Shown here: positions 45,612 to 55,762 of the stretch, in pieces
Layout of the letters: each line of letters opens with the position of its first letter
Numbering within the stretch: the first letter of the stretch is position 1
Source: Bursaphelenchus xylophilus
Lineage: Eukaryota; Nematoda; Chromadorea; Rhabditida; Aphelenchoididae
Direction of reading: 5' to 3'
Length of the DNA: 64,000 nucleotides
Assembly: GCA_904066235.2 (NCBI GenBank)
Contig: CAJFCV020000003.1
Span: 1,240,001-1,304,000, forward strand
Program-made: the position numbers and the translations under genes
The notes under the pieces: model-generated
What the model was told of the DNA's origin: nothing
Seen by the model: the letters and a program-made list of their open reading frames with translations, nothing else
Databases searched by the model: none

Positions 45612-45757
45612 AATGTCGGGAAAATAATGAGCACCAAGTGCCGGTCTGGTCGTCGAAGTGGAAAGCAATTTGATTTTGCAGGGACGCAAGTCATTTTCTC
45701 GGCAGCAATGCGATCGTCGATGCGACAGAGTGCTCATTATTTTCCCGACAGACTGAT
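45612..45757. mobile_element. Family A MITE with a shared right flank
   Basis: ATGTCGGGAAAATAATGAGC ... CCCGACAGACTGATA. The next ~140 bp (GGTCCCGGAGGGCAATTTTA) are also found after the MITE at 57688. Confidence 0.92.
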
Positions 45758-45988
45758 AGAAGCGTAGCAGCACAACAAATTGCCATGCAAGGAAGTCGCT
45801 CTATAGTGTGAAATTTCGTAGGTCCCGGAGGGCAATTTTAGGCCTGATTAAACCTCATTGCAACGAAACCTTTCAATTACAACGAAGAACAATTTTTCTA
45901 GACTTGTCTTTAATACCCCTAAAATACACCTTGATGGAGAAGAGGAAGAAATATGAAGCCTTGTGGCTATTTTTGCAGAAATTTACAT

Positions 45989-46199
45989 CAATCTGTCGGG
46001 AAAATAATGAGGGTTTATCACAGCAAAATGTCCCGCATCGCGCACCATAGCGTACCGCTACTTTGAAACATCTCTTTTCACGACTTGGGAAACCAAATTT
46101 TTCGAAATTTTTTCTTCCACAACACTGCTAATGGCATTCTAAATGCCTGCTAAAACTTTTTGATGCGACAGAATTCTCATTATTTTCCCGACAGACAGA
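45989..46199. mobile_element. Family A hybrid copy
   Basis: Left part follows the GTGGAT/GAGGGT subfamily (TTATCACAGCAAAATGTCCC); right end follows the GAGCAC subfamily (TTTTTGATGCGACAGAATTC). Unmatched halves suggest recombination or a nested loss. Confidence 0.78.
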
Positions 46200-46278
46200 T
46201 ACCTTAAAACGAAAGTCCACGGTATTAGTCCGGCTTAAAGTGCGACCCTTTTCGCGTGCTCTCTGCGCCGCCAAGTTA

Positions 46279-46518
46279 CAGTGGTGGACCTGATCCAGCG
46301 GCAAAAAACGTACCATTTTGCATTCGGGAAGTATCAAAAAATGTGGCAAAATACCTCCATCTCCAAGTGGAAAAACTCCGGTTTCAAAAACGCACCCTTT
46401 TGTGAGGGCCCTTCAAAACGGAGTTTTTTAGTTGGAGAGGGAGGCATTTTGCCGCATTTTTTGATATTTCCCGGATGCAAAATGGTACTTTTTTTGCCAC
46501 CGGATCAGTCCATCACTG
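46279..46518. mobile_element. Family D palindromic element
   Basis: CAGTGGTGGACCTGATCCAG ... CCGGATCAGTCCATCACTG, preceded by TTA and followed by TAG. Confidence 0.9.
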
Positions 46519-46866
46519 TAGTTGAGGAGGCCGCTGTAAAGTATGAGCCAAAATCTTCAAAAATTCTTATGTGGCTAAGAATTACAAAGCCCGAAATGTG
46601 GGTAAACTTGAAGGGAATCCGGGCAGTTGAGACTTGCGAGTTGACAATATTCGTGAATTTAAAGAATTAAAACACCACCATCAAGAAGATTGGAGTGGTA
46701 AACTGTTTAAAATGACAGAATGATAGTTCAGCGCATGTCTGGAGAATTATAAAAACTGCGGGCTAATACGACAATACGATTACATGTCCGTCAACGTTTG
46801 TCCCATTAAAATAATAACTCATTTAAAAAATAAAAAAAAATAGTAAATATCATAGCAATCCCAGTA

Positions 46867-46888
46867 ATATATATATATATATATATCC
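46867..46888. repeat. AT dinucleotide microsatellite
   Basis: About ten TA repeats. Confidence 0.95.
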
Positions 46889-46946
46889 CCACTGATGGCG
46901 TTATCACCATCTTTCAAAAAACAAAAAAAAGCAAAAAAAAACCGAC

Positions 46947-47164
46947 CGTGCGCATGTCTGACTTGTGCTTGAAGTTGTCGTACAGCTTGTGCAGCGTGTG
47001 CTCGCCGATCCGCTTCTTGTAGGTGGAGGGCGTCAGGCTCACGCAGTCGGCCGCCACACTCAGACAGGGCCGCCGCTCGTGGCTGTTAATGGAATGTTCG
47101 GAAGTGAAGAAGTCGTCGCACTGGTCGTCCGTGGCGTCGGAAGCTGGCGATTCTCTCGGTTCCA
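46947..47164 (-). CDS. Coding exon (SEHSINSHERRPCLS... / HTLHKLYDNFKHKSDM), probable 5' exon
   Basis: About 72 codons with strong G/C-ending codon use in an AT-rich, repeat-rich neighbourhood. It includes SDATDDQCDDFFTSEHS, SVAADCVSLTPS and TYKKRIGEHTLHKLYDNFKH. No ATG lies in frame at the start, and a TGA sits just upstream, so it must be spliced in (candidate acceptors TTTGAG before 47164 or CGCCAG before 47143). The donor is either ACG/GTCGGT (phase 0, used here) or TCG/GTTTTT (phase 1, end 46943). Membership of the ERG gene is inferred from strand only; I do not recognise the family. Confidence 0.62.
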
Positions 47165-47243
47165 CTCAAAGGCCGGGCAAACGCCGGCCTTTGCCCAAAC
47201 AATGGTCAAAAGTGGGGCTGAAAACAGCGAATGGTACAAACCG

Positions 47244-47668
47244 GGGAAGTGTTCCAAGTGCGACGCTCAGATTTTGATGAAATTTGGCACAAAGTAAGAA
47301 CGATTTTTTCTAAAGTATATGCGAGAATCCTAGCTCGCGCTTTGCGGAAACAACCGAGATTTTTAGATCGAAAGTCGGCGAAAATTTAGAACTTTTTGCC
47401 GAATTTCGGCACGAAAAGTTTCATGCCTATTTCTACCGTAAAGGATAATGTTTCTACAAAAAATCAAATTTTCCCGCACGAAACCGCCAAAGTTATGGCC
47501 AAAAAGCGTTTTTCTCTCTCTGACCGCTCTCCACGTTTAGAGTGCTCTCTCTGCGGCAAAAATCGTTCGATATCTTGGCGGCGGCCGCAAATTGCTAAAA
47601 CTTTCAGGAATTGATATTTAGTCCATACCTGACGCGTGAGCAAAATTTAAAGAAAATCTGAGCGTCGC
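47244..47668. mobile_element. Family C element, right tip cut by a MITE
   Basis: GGGAAGTGTTCCAAGTGCGA left; right end reads AAAATCTGAGCGTCGC and stops where the 47669 MITE begins. Confidence 0.85.
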
Positions 47669-47829
47669 TCTGTCGGGAAAATAATGTGGATTTGGCGCGT
47701 CTTGGAGTCATTATCGCTCTGCGACGGCCAGCGAGAGACTTTTTTGGTATGCGATTTCGATGAAGTGAGAGATTTTTGACAATAAAAAAAGATTTGCCAA
47801 AAATCCACATTATTTTCCCGACAGACTGA
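47669..47829. mobile_element. Family A MITE, GTGGAT subfamily
   Basis: TCTGTCGGGAAAATAATGTG ... AAATCCACATTATTTTCCCG; inserted at the family C right end. Confidence 0.9.
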
Positions 47830-48343
47830 TAATCCTCCACCTGCCAGCCTAAACTCAAAAATTCGTAAAAAAACCGCCTCAACTTACAGTAATCAAAACT
47901 GAAAGACACTGTTCAACTTGAGCATATCTGGTGGGAGAGCGGAAGTGCTTCACGATGACCATAAAATCTCTTGTTTCACCATCAAATTCGCTATATAACC
48001 GGGGTTTTATAAGTTTTCTTTGAAAATTGGGCTTCTGAAAGTGAAGAAAATGTAGAAAAATCACGTATTTCAGACCGCGAAAAACATTGTTGACCAGCGA
48101 ACGAGGCACTCGTTATTATCGTATGAGCATTTTGAAGAGATTTTCCAAGCTTTCAAAGGCCAAAAAACGGGGTCAACGTCAAAACAAGTTGATTAGCACT
48201 TTGTCTTTGGCAAGGCTATGCGTCGAAACAAACATGGACGTCAAAAACAGCGACAATTGTATTTTGGAAAGAGCGGGAAGGTGATAAAAAGTGCAGAGTG
48301 AAAAAGCGATGGTAAAAATAACCAAGTCTCGAATAAAATAATA

Positions 48344-48489
48344 TCAGTCGGGAAAATAATGTGGATTTATCGCAGTAAAATTTTCGATTTTTTTTATCGT
48401 CGCCGCGCACCAAATCACCAGCCATCGCAAGCCGATGATGGGCGATTCGAAGACGTGACGAATCCACATTATTTTCCCGACAGACCGAT
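48344..48489. mobile_element. Family A MITE, GTGGAT subfamily
   Basis: TCAGTCGGGAAAATAATGTG (TCTG deletion) ... GAATCCACATTATTTTCCCG; interior GATGATGGGCGATTCGAAG. Confidence 0.9.
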
Positions 48490-48609
48490 AGAGCTTTTTT
48501 CGAGGCGCACGGCGCATTTTGCCCCTTTTTTCACTATTCTGTCGCGCGCGTTAAATTCGCGGCCATTTTCCAATTGCACAGTGCTGAAAGTAAAATGCAC
48601 CGTGCAAAA

Positions 48610-48830
48610 GACTTCACGTTGAAAAACTCAACTTGAAAAAATTGAGAAGATTCTTCGACCAAAAAAAAAAGCTTTTTTTCTCTGACCAACTATCCTCACT
48701 TCCCAGACTCTCTCGCAAAAAGATGAGGGCATTGAAACACAGGGCATTGAGTGTTTCGGCTGCGACTTCAAAGCAAAACCTAAAATTTTCGGGAAATCTT
48801 TGGTACCCCATAGACTATATATTAGGCGTA
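48610..48830. repeat. Family C-derived fragment
   Basis: TTTTTTCTCTGACCAACTAT, GACTCTCTCGCAAAAAGATG and GTGTTTCGGCTGCGACTTCA follow the order of the family C interior; no ends. Confidence 0.6.
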
Positions 48831-49569
48831 GAAGTATGATTGTGCCGTTTTTTTAGTTGTGCCTTTTTTGCAGGTAGAGTTAAAAATTTGGTGCATCTGT
48901 TGATATCACCTGAAAGAACGTTGAAAACGCTGTCTATCGATATATGCTTCGTATGGTTGGGTTTAGAATAGCGGTTTTTATAAGGCTTCAAAGATGACCA
49001 ACTTTCGCCCCAGAAAAATGCCATTTGCGGGAAATTTTCCTCTACACATGTAATGTGGGCAAAAGCGCCGTTGACGCATGGAATGCTTACAGAAACTTAC
49101 TGTGGTCGTGCTATGTGAAAAAAATCCGTCGGAAAAGGGTTCAGCGTTTCAGATCCCGTGATTTTCCGTTTCCCAAGCCCCAAAAAGCGCGATTCAAAAG
49201 TAGATGCCCTTTAAAAAACTTTCAGTAAATTTCAAGCAGCATTGAAACTGTCTTCGGATGATATTATTTTTATATTCTCTCTAATGGCTATGACGTCATT
49301 GCAATCAGTTTTATAGCCAGATGTGGCTGCAAATATCGGGAAGATCAAAGGAATAGATTCTGCAAATCTAAAGAAAACTTTCGTGAAACATAACATCAAT
49401 TTTGGAAGTCGGCAAAAAACCGAACTCGATGTTAACTCCAAAAAAACTTTAGTTTATCGCAGCCTTCGTCACGATATCGATAAGAATGAAGTTACTGCTA
49501 AAAGACAACGAAAATATCTTCGTCGTTATCGTGGTATTAATAGCCAAAGTCGCGCTCTGTAAGTACGTG

Positions 49570-49600
49570 TCAGTCTGTCGGGAAAATAATGAGATTTTGA
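49570..49600. mobile_element. Family A solo left end
   Basis: TCAGTCTGTCGGGAAAATAA then TGAGATTTTG; no right end before the next MITE. Confidence 0.75.
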
Positions 49601-49771
49601 TCCAAAAGTCTTGTGGGTTCGTGAAAACGCAAGCTTGGAATTTAACATATGCCCCAGAAAGCGAGGCTTTAAACTTGAGCCTAATTTCATCATTTTTCCC
49701 ACCTTCAAAGTCTTGTTTTTTACTGTAAAATTATCTTCTGTCAGACAAAAATTTTTCAACAGCTTTTTTAT

Positions 49772-49918
49772 TAGTCTGTCGGGAAAATAATGAGCACTTT
49801 GTCACATCGAAAACCGCATTAAAAATGGATTGCGTCGCGGCAAAATCAAATTGTTTTTCGCTTTAGCGACGCAATCGGCACAGCGAAATTGTGCTCATTA
49901 TTTTTCCGACAGATTGAT
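49772..49918. mobile_element. Family A MITE, GAGCAC subfamily
   Basis: TTAGTCTGTCGGGAAAATAA ... CATTATTTTTCCGACAGATT; 20-bp interior gap relative to full copies. Confidence 0.9.
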
Positions 49919-50386
49919 AGAAAAAACTTCAAAAACGGAAAATCTAAAAAAATCAGCATAAAAAAAATATTATAAAAAAACTACCAACAAGTCCAAAGAC
50001 AAAGTGAAAAGCCTAAAGAAGCCGATATACGCCCTCCAGCACTCTTACTCTTGTTCAAGAATATCACTCCCCCAGATGTGTTCCAAGACCAGATGACAAT
50101 GAAACTAATAAGTTTTGTCGCTCTTTTCCGGACAAGCCCAAGGAATGCCGATAAATTCCACGGACCCGAAAGTCTCTTTGTTTTCGAAACTCGGCTTCGT
50201 AGATGTTTTATCACGGCCTTCTCGACAAAAATTAATGAATTAAGTACGGCGCTCGTAAATCTCGCACGTCTAATTCATCATGAAACAAAAGTACTCGACA
50301 GACGGTCGTTCGGGATGATCATAAACAGGCAGAGAGTGCTCCTACATTTCGATGAAACTTTTGATAAAAAAAACAAGAGCGGTATC

Positions 50387-51180
50387 CCAAGTGCGACGCT
50401 CAGTTTTTGATAAAACTTGGTGTAAATTTACAAGGGAGCTACCCCAAGTTCGACGCTCAGTTTTTGATAAAACTTTCCGTAAATTTACAAGGGAACTACC
50501 CCAAGTATGACGCTCAGATTTCGATGAAACTTTTTATAAAAAAAACAAGAGTAAATTTACAAGAGAGCTACCCGAAGTTCGACGCTCAGATTTTGATGAA
50601 ACTTTCTGTACACATATAAAAGAGGTACCCCATGCGCGACGCTCAGATTTTGATAAAACTTGGACTAAATTTACAAGGGAGCTACCCCAAGTTCGACGCT
50701 CAGTTTTTGATAAAACTTGGTGTAAACTTATAAAAAAGGTACCCCATGTGCGACGCTCAGATTTTGATAAAGCTTGGTGTAAATTTACAAGGGAGCTACC
50801 CCAAGTTCGACGCTCAGATGTTGACGAAACTTTCTGTAAACATATAAAAGAGGTACCCAAGTGCGACGGTCAGATTTTTATGAAACTTACTGTAAATTCA
50901 CAAAAGAGGTACCCCAAGTTCAACGCTGAGATTTCGATGATACTTGGTGAAAATTCACAAGGGAGCGGCCTCATGTGCAACGCCCAGATTTTGATAAAAC
51001 TTGGTGTAAACTTATAAAAGAGGTACCCAAGTTCGACGCTCAGATTTTGTAAAACTTGGTATAAATTTACAAGAGAGGTACCTCAAATTCGACCCTCAGA
51101 TTTTGATAAAACTTGCTGTAAATTTACAAAGGAACTACCCCAAGTTAAGCACATAGATTTCAATGAAACTTTTTATAAAG
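50387..51180. repeat. 57-bp tandem satellite (about 14 units) built from a family C end
   Basis: The string CGACGCTCAG or a near variant recurs at 50394, 50451, 50511, 50580, 50637, 50694, 50751, 50808, 50865, 50922, 50979, 51033, 51090 and 51143. Each unit reads CCCCAAGTTCGACGCTCAGA, then TTTTGATAAAACTTGGTGTA, then AATTTACAAGGGAGCTA. This is the family C terminal repeat plus its next ~25 bp. Confidence 0.93.
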
Positions 51181-51184
51181 AAAC

Positions 51185-51480
51185 AAGGATTCAACGGTCT
51201 TTTTTGCCGACGGAGTACGCGAGACGCGGAGAGTGGTCAGAGAGGGTATTCCAAGTGCGGCGCTCACATTGTCGAAACGTGACTCTCCGGTAGAAAACAA
51301 GCACAAAACTTTTGCTGATTTAAAAACAAATTAATCGCGCCTTGCCGACCGAAATTTTTTGTTCAACAATTAGAAAAATGTGACGGTTTTTTTACGAAAT
51401 TTGGTATGGAAAGTTTCATCGAAAAGGGTTTTCTCTCTGACCGTTCTACTTGTTTCTCATGTTCTCTCCCCCCTTCAAAA
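51185..51480. repeat. Rearranged family C interior pieces
   Basis: GGAGTACGCGAGACGCGGAG (inverted) and AAAGTTTCATCGAAAAGGGT (direct) around a GGTATTCCAAGTGCGGCGCT end; it directly adjoins the satellite. Confidence 0.7.
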
Positions 51481-51499
51481 TAACGTATGTAAATTTTTC

Positions 51500-51600
51500 G
51501 TATCAAACATTGCGTCGCCGCCGAAAAAATGGGTTGCGTCGCGACAAAATCAATTTGACTTTTCACGGAAACTGTACTCGTTATTTTCCCGACAGGCAAA
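51500..51600. mobile_element. Family A MITE, left half missing
   Basis: Starts at CATTGCGTCGCCGCCGAAAA and ends CGTTATTTTCCCGACAGGCA. Confidence 0.78.
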
Positions 51601-51797
51601 TAGCAAATTCCCACAAAGCCATTTGTTATTTACAAAATTTTTTAAAACGTGTTGAACTTGGATGAAAATAGCCTCATAATAAAGTCAGCCTGCAGGTTCA
51701 AAAAATGAAATCAAAAGAGCAATTGGGTTAAAAAATTACGAAGTTGGGCTTGAGGCTTTACCTTCGATTATTCAATAACACAAAACACATATTTCTA

Positions 51798-51868
51798 TCA
51801 GTCTGTCGGGAAAATAATGAGCACAATTTCGCTGCATTTTGTGCTCATTATTTTCCCGACAGACTGAT
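51798..51868. mobile_element. Minimal 71-bp family A MITE (almost only TIRs)
   Basis: TCAGTCTGTCGGGAAAATAA and GAGCACAA face TTGTGCTC and TTATTTTCCCGACAGACTGA around about 14 bp. TA-flanked; a nearly perfect hairpin. Confidence 0.95.
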
Positions 51869-52482
51869 ATGACCTTGCAATGTGATAAGTGCAATCTCAA
51901 GACCTAATAAACATCCTTCAAATGTTTTAAAAGCGCCAAATCAACGAATAAAAAGTGATTCGAATCGAAAAAAATGTCGAAATCACCTAATCCAATATCA
52001 AAACGATCCCCGTCTTTTGATACAGGCTTTCTTTTTTGCACTCGATCAAAAAAAAAACGATACGCAAAAGAGCGCCGGCGCCCGGAACGGCTGGCACCTG
52101 TGCGATAACGCCGCGAAGAGGACGCCCGCAAAAAACACGGCAAGATTGAGGGAATTAAACGAAAAAGAACAGCCGTCCACCCCGAAAGGCCCCTCAGGGC
52201 CCGAGCTTAATGACGCTGATTAAAACACAACGTCTTAGGGATCGAAAAAACGGTGACATTTCGAGCGTTTTCGGCGGTGAGTGTCTACTAGTCAGGGGAA
52301 AAAAAGTCTTGAGCATTTATCGCGGCCACGAATTGTGTCGCAGTCTGATTGTGAGAAAAATGGTTTGTCGCTGCGAAAAATGGGAATCGAGCGCGATGTA
52401 AGGCAAAAAAACAAAGTTGCACTGTGCAAATTACTTTTTTTTGCGATTTTCGTTGCAATGCGCTAAAAACGCTATGTGCAAA

Positions 52483-52627
52483 CAGTCTGTCGGGAAAATT
52501 ATGAGCAAGAGGGTGCTCATAACCTTCATTTTTTTCAAGTCGCGCATCAAATCCCACAGCTGCAGCAAGTCCTCGCAAAACGATGATAGCCGATTCCAAG
52601 GCCCACAATATTTTCCCGACATACTGA
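52483..52627. mobile_element. Family A MITE, diverged GAGCAAG variant
   Basis: CAGTCTGTCGGGAAAATTAT ... AATATTTTCCCGACATACTG; interior has CGCATCAAATCCCACAGC and GCAAAACGATGATAGCCGAT, as in the GTGGAT/CGG groups. Confidence 0.85.
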
Positions 52628-52649
52628 TTTTCGATTACAGCCGCTCTTA

Positions 52650-52801
52650 TCAGTCTGTCGGGAAAATAATGAGCACAATGCGCCGGTCGCGTCGCTGAAT
52701 TGAAAAGAAATTTGGTTTTGCCGCGACCCCATTCATTTTCTTCACGGCGATGCGATTTTCGAGCTAGTTAAAAAAAAGCTAGTTATTTTTCCGACGGACT
52801 G
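52650..52801. mobile_element. Family A MITE, right end replaced
   Basis: TCAGTCTGTCGGGAAAATAA left; at the right the GAGCAC block is replaced by a small palindrome (AGCTAGTT...AAGCTAGTTA) before TTTTTCCGACGGACT. Confidence 0.82.
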
Positions 52802-53053
52802 TGACTTTTTTAGAGCGTGATAAACTTAGGCTAGCCAATAGACCGCAATGAAATAATAAGCCCGGAAGTGCGGAAAGAAAGCAAGCCGATTCGGGAAAGG
52901 GATGTCGCAAATGTCGGAAATGATTTTTCGCGAAATTTGAGAATGACGCCGTTAAAAATTGAGTATTTTTGACGGAACGACAAAGAGATGGAAGACCAGT
53001 TCGAGCGAAAAAAATGTCCGGTCAACAATAATAAGTGGGCCAACTTTCCTTTA

Positions 53054-53181
53054 CCAGTCTGTCGGAAAAATAATGTGAAACGCTGCAAACCAAAGGACGG
53101 CAAAAAATTACGATTTTTCGAGAGCCTTCGATAAAAAATTGGATGGTTTGTGAAAGCGTGAGCTAGGATTCTTGCATATTT
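53054..53181. mobile_element. Family A left end with family C fragment
   Basis: CAGTCTGTCGGAAAAATAAT then GTGAAAGCGTGAGCTAGGAT, a family C piece; no own right end. Confidence 0.7.
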
Positions 53182-53315
53182 ATCTGTCTGTCGGGAAAAT
53201 AATGTGGATTTTGTAGCAAAAAATGTCTCGTCGAGCATCAATTTCCAGTCATCGCAAAGCGATGATGGGAGATTTCAAGGCGCAAAAAATCCACATTATT
53301 TTCCCGACACATTGA
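53182..53315. mobile_element. Family A MITE, GTGGAT subfamily
   Basis: ATCTGTCTGTCGGGAAAATA ... ATCCACATTATTTTCCCGAC; interior AGTCATCGCAAAGCGATGAT. Confidence 0.92.
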
Positions 53316-53954
53316 TATACGACTCTGAATTACCTAGATACTTAAAAAATCAGAATTGAATAACCGTCGTTTAGTTCAAATCGCGGCTCAACAAGAGAAA
53401 AATTCGACTCGGAACAACCGCCCTCAAAAACCTTTGCAAATTGAATTTGGAACAAATCAAAAATAACTTCGTTTGATCCGCTTCCAACGTGCCCGTTGAG
53501 ACGTCAGAGCCGTAAAAAAGTAGACTAAAACAACAGCGGGTGCAAAGGTCTTTTGAGTTGGTTCGGAAATCCCCCCAACCTTCGGCCCGGCTAAATTTAG
53601 AGCAACGATAAACCTAAAGGAGCGCTAACAAGGCGATTATAATAAAATTGCAAGAGAATTTATGTTTCAACTACCTCAATTAGGACGAAACATGTGTATA
53701 ACAAACAATTTCAGAAGTCTAAGGGGTCGACTTAAAGCTGCGACGGACATACAAACAGCGTTTGGTGAACGCCGACTGCTGTAATTCAATAAATTGTTTG
53801 GCAATTACCGTCTCCATTTCTGTTTGGTACGGGTAATCAAATAGTCGAAAAAAGTGCCACTTCATCAACGAAAAAAACACCTGCTTTCCGAATTAACCCA
53901 AAAATATGATGGTCAAAGTTTCTACAAAAAAAATGTTTTTCAGTTCATTGCAGC

Positions 53955-54024
53955 AGAGACATTGTGCTCATTATTTGCGATTGCTGCAGAGACATTGTGC
54001 TCATTATTTTTCCGAAAAACTGAT
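53955..54024. repeat. Tandem duplication of a family A right end
   Basis: GCAGAGACATTGTGCTCATT occurs twice 38 bp apart; only the second has the CCGAAAAACTGATA tip. Confidence 0.85.
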
Positions 54025-54164
54025 ATTATTCTAAAAGTTTTAGCTGGAGCTTTTCATGAGCCGCTGAAATATCAACGGTCTTTAGGCCCACAAAAGTGGG
54101 GTACTTCAAATTTTAGGCCTAAAGTTAGTTCTTGAGAACCTCTGGAATCGTTTGCTGTCGACTA

Positions 54165-54648
54165 TAGTGGGGGACTTCATCCAGTGGCAAAAAACGTATC
54201 ATTTTGCATCCGGGAACTATCAAAAATGTGGCAGAATGCTTCCCTCGCCAAGTGAAAGATCTCCGATTTCAAAAGCGCGCCCCACGGCAACCCGAAGTGT
54301 TTCCTGGCTCCTTTCGACACTTCGCCCATTTTGTATTGGTTGAAATCAAACAAAATGTCACAAAAGAATTTTTCGTGGGGTTTTCCGACCGAAAAATATT
54401 TTTCTCGGAATTATTATATTTCTTTTGTCAATTTTGATACTTCGTTTGGACGAAACTCAAAAGTGGGCGGGAAACATGTTTCTTCTATTTCGGGTTGCCG
54501 TGCGCCCGCTCTTTTTGTGAGGAAAGGGCATCGCGCCCTTCAAACCGAAGTTTTTTTCACTTGGAGAGGGAAGCATTTTGCCACATTTTTTGATATTTCC
54601 GGAATGCAAAATGGTACGTTTTTTGCCACTGGATCAGGTCCCCCACTG
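54165..54648. mobile_element. Family D element, longest copy (484 bp)
   Basis: TATAGTGGGGGACTTCATCC ... GGATCAGGTCCCCCACTGTA. The arms pair for about 110 bp, around an interior not seen in the other copies (TTCGACACTTCGCCCATTTT). Confidence 0.9.
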
Positions 54649-54707
54649 TAGTTCTATCCTACAAGGCTTCGCTATACCTATATAGGTTCCTGTCAATGAC
54701 CACACCA

Positions 54708-54832
54708 TCAGTCTGTCGGGGAAATAGTGGCGGATCGTGGCACGAAATTTCCAACTGTTTCTGTCCGTCGCAAAGCGATGATGGCCAATTTCAAGGCGCG
54801 ATATATCCATATTATTTTCCCGGCAGACTGCT
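54708..54832. mobile_element. Family A MITE, CGG/GTGGAT-related
   Basis: TCAGTCTGTCGGGGAAATAG then TGGCGGATCG; right ATATCCATATTATTTTCCCG; interior GTCGCAAAGCGATGATGGCC. Confidence 0.88.
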
Positions 54833-55254
54833 GTAAGCTGTGAAAACGATAAAGAATAAAAAATTCGCCCAAAAAATGCCGCGTACAAACAGCAAAACAA
54901 TTTGAAATTACTTTGGCATCACTCCAAGCATCGTAAACTTAGCAAACACGTTTTTCTAGGACTATAAAAAACGGAAAGTTTTGTGAAAAAAAAAATTTTT
55001 TACTCCAAAAAAGAAGTCCACAACGAATTCTTCGGTCCAAAGAAAATGAGTGAAGTTCGCGGGAGAACTGGGTATTATTTTCAAAAACTGGGCGATGAAT
55101 TATGTATCGGATAATTAATAAGCCGGATGGCGTAAATAGGATGTCAAGATAGAACTTTCAAAAGGAAGTGAGTGGCATTCAAGTGTGAGTGAAGCGAGTA
55201 TGTCCGGTATCTGAGATGGTACGAAAGACAGAAGATAAAAAAAATGAAACCAGA

Positions 55255-55742
55255 GAGTCGGGAAAATAATGTGAATTTGTCGCAGCAAAATCAAGGATTT
55301 AACAAGGGAAGTACCCCATAAGTGCGACTCTCGGATTTTGATGAAACTTGGCACAAATTTAGAAGAATTTTATACAAGTTATATACGAGACTTCTAGTTT
55401 GCGCTTTGCAGAAACGACCGAGATTTTTAGATCGAAAGTCGGCCAAAATTTCATAATTCTTTTCGAGTTTCGACACAAAAAGTTTCATGTATATTTCTAC
55501 CATAGAGGGTAATGTTTCCACAAAAAGAAAATTTTTTCCACACGAAACAAGCAAAGTTATGGGCCATAAAGTGGTTTTTCTCTGCTCTCTATGTTTAGCG
55601 TACTCTCTCGGCGGCAAAGATCGTTCAATATCTTGGTGGCGCTTGCAAAAGGCGAGCTAAGATTTTCAGGAATTGATATTCACTCCATGCCCGAGGTGTG
55701 GGCAAAATTTAAAGAAAATCTGAGCGTCGCACTTGGGGCACT
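55255..55742. mobile_element. Family C element behind a family A (GTGAAT) left half
   Basis: GTCGGGAAAATAATGTGAAT at 55258; C runs from GGGAAGTACCCCATAAGTGC (55306) to CGTCGCACTTGGGGCACTT (55742). Confidence 0.85.
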
Positions 55743-55762
55743 TAAGCTCAAAATATAGCCTT

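Larger units (their letters stand above)
40952..46946 (-). other. Intronic/intergenic region, 41-47 kb
   Basis: Nested families A, C and D. A GC island at 43.56-43.80 kb has open frames on both strands but no donor or acceptor I trust. 42.2-42.6 kb contains a 10-bp stem hairpin (CCAATATAAGT ... ACTTATATTG) and nothing else. Confidence 0.6.

Noticed and set aside
50534..51017. ORFs with a 19-residue repeat (such as SKSERRTWGSSLVNL)
   Set aside because: They come from the 57-bp satellite, whose unit length is a multiple of three, and appear on both strands.
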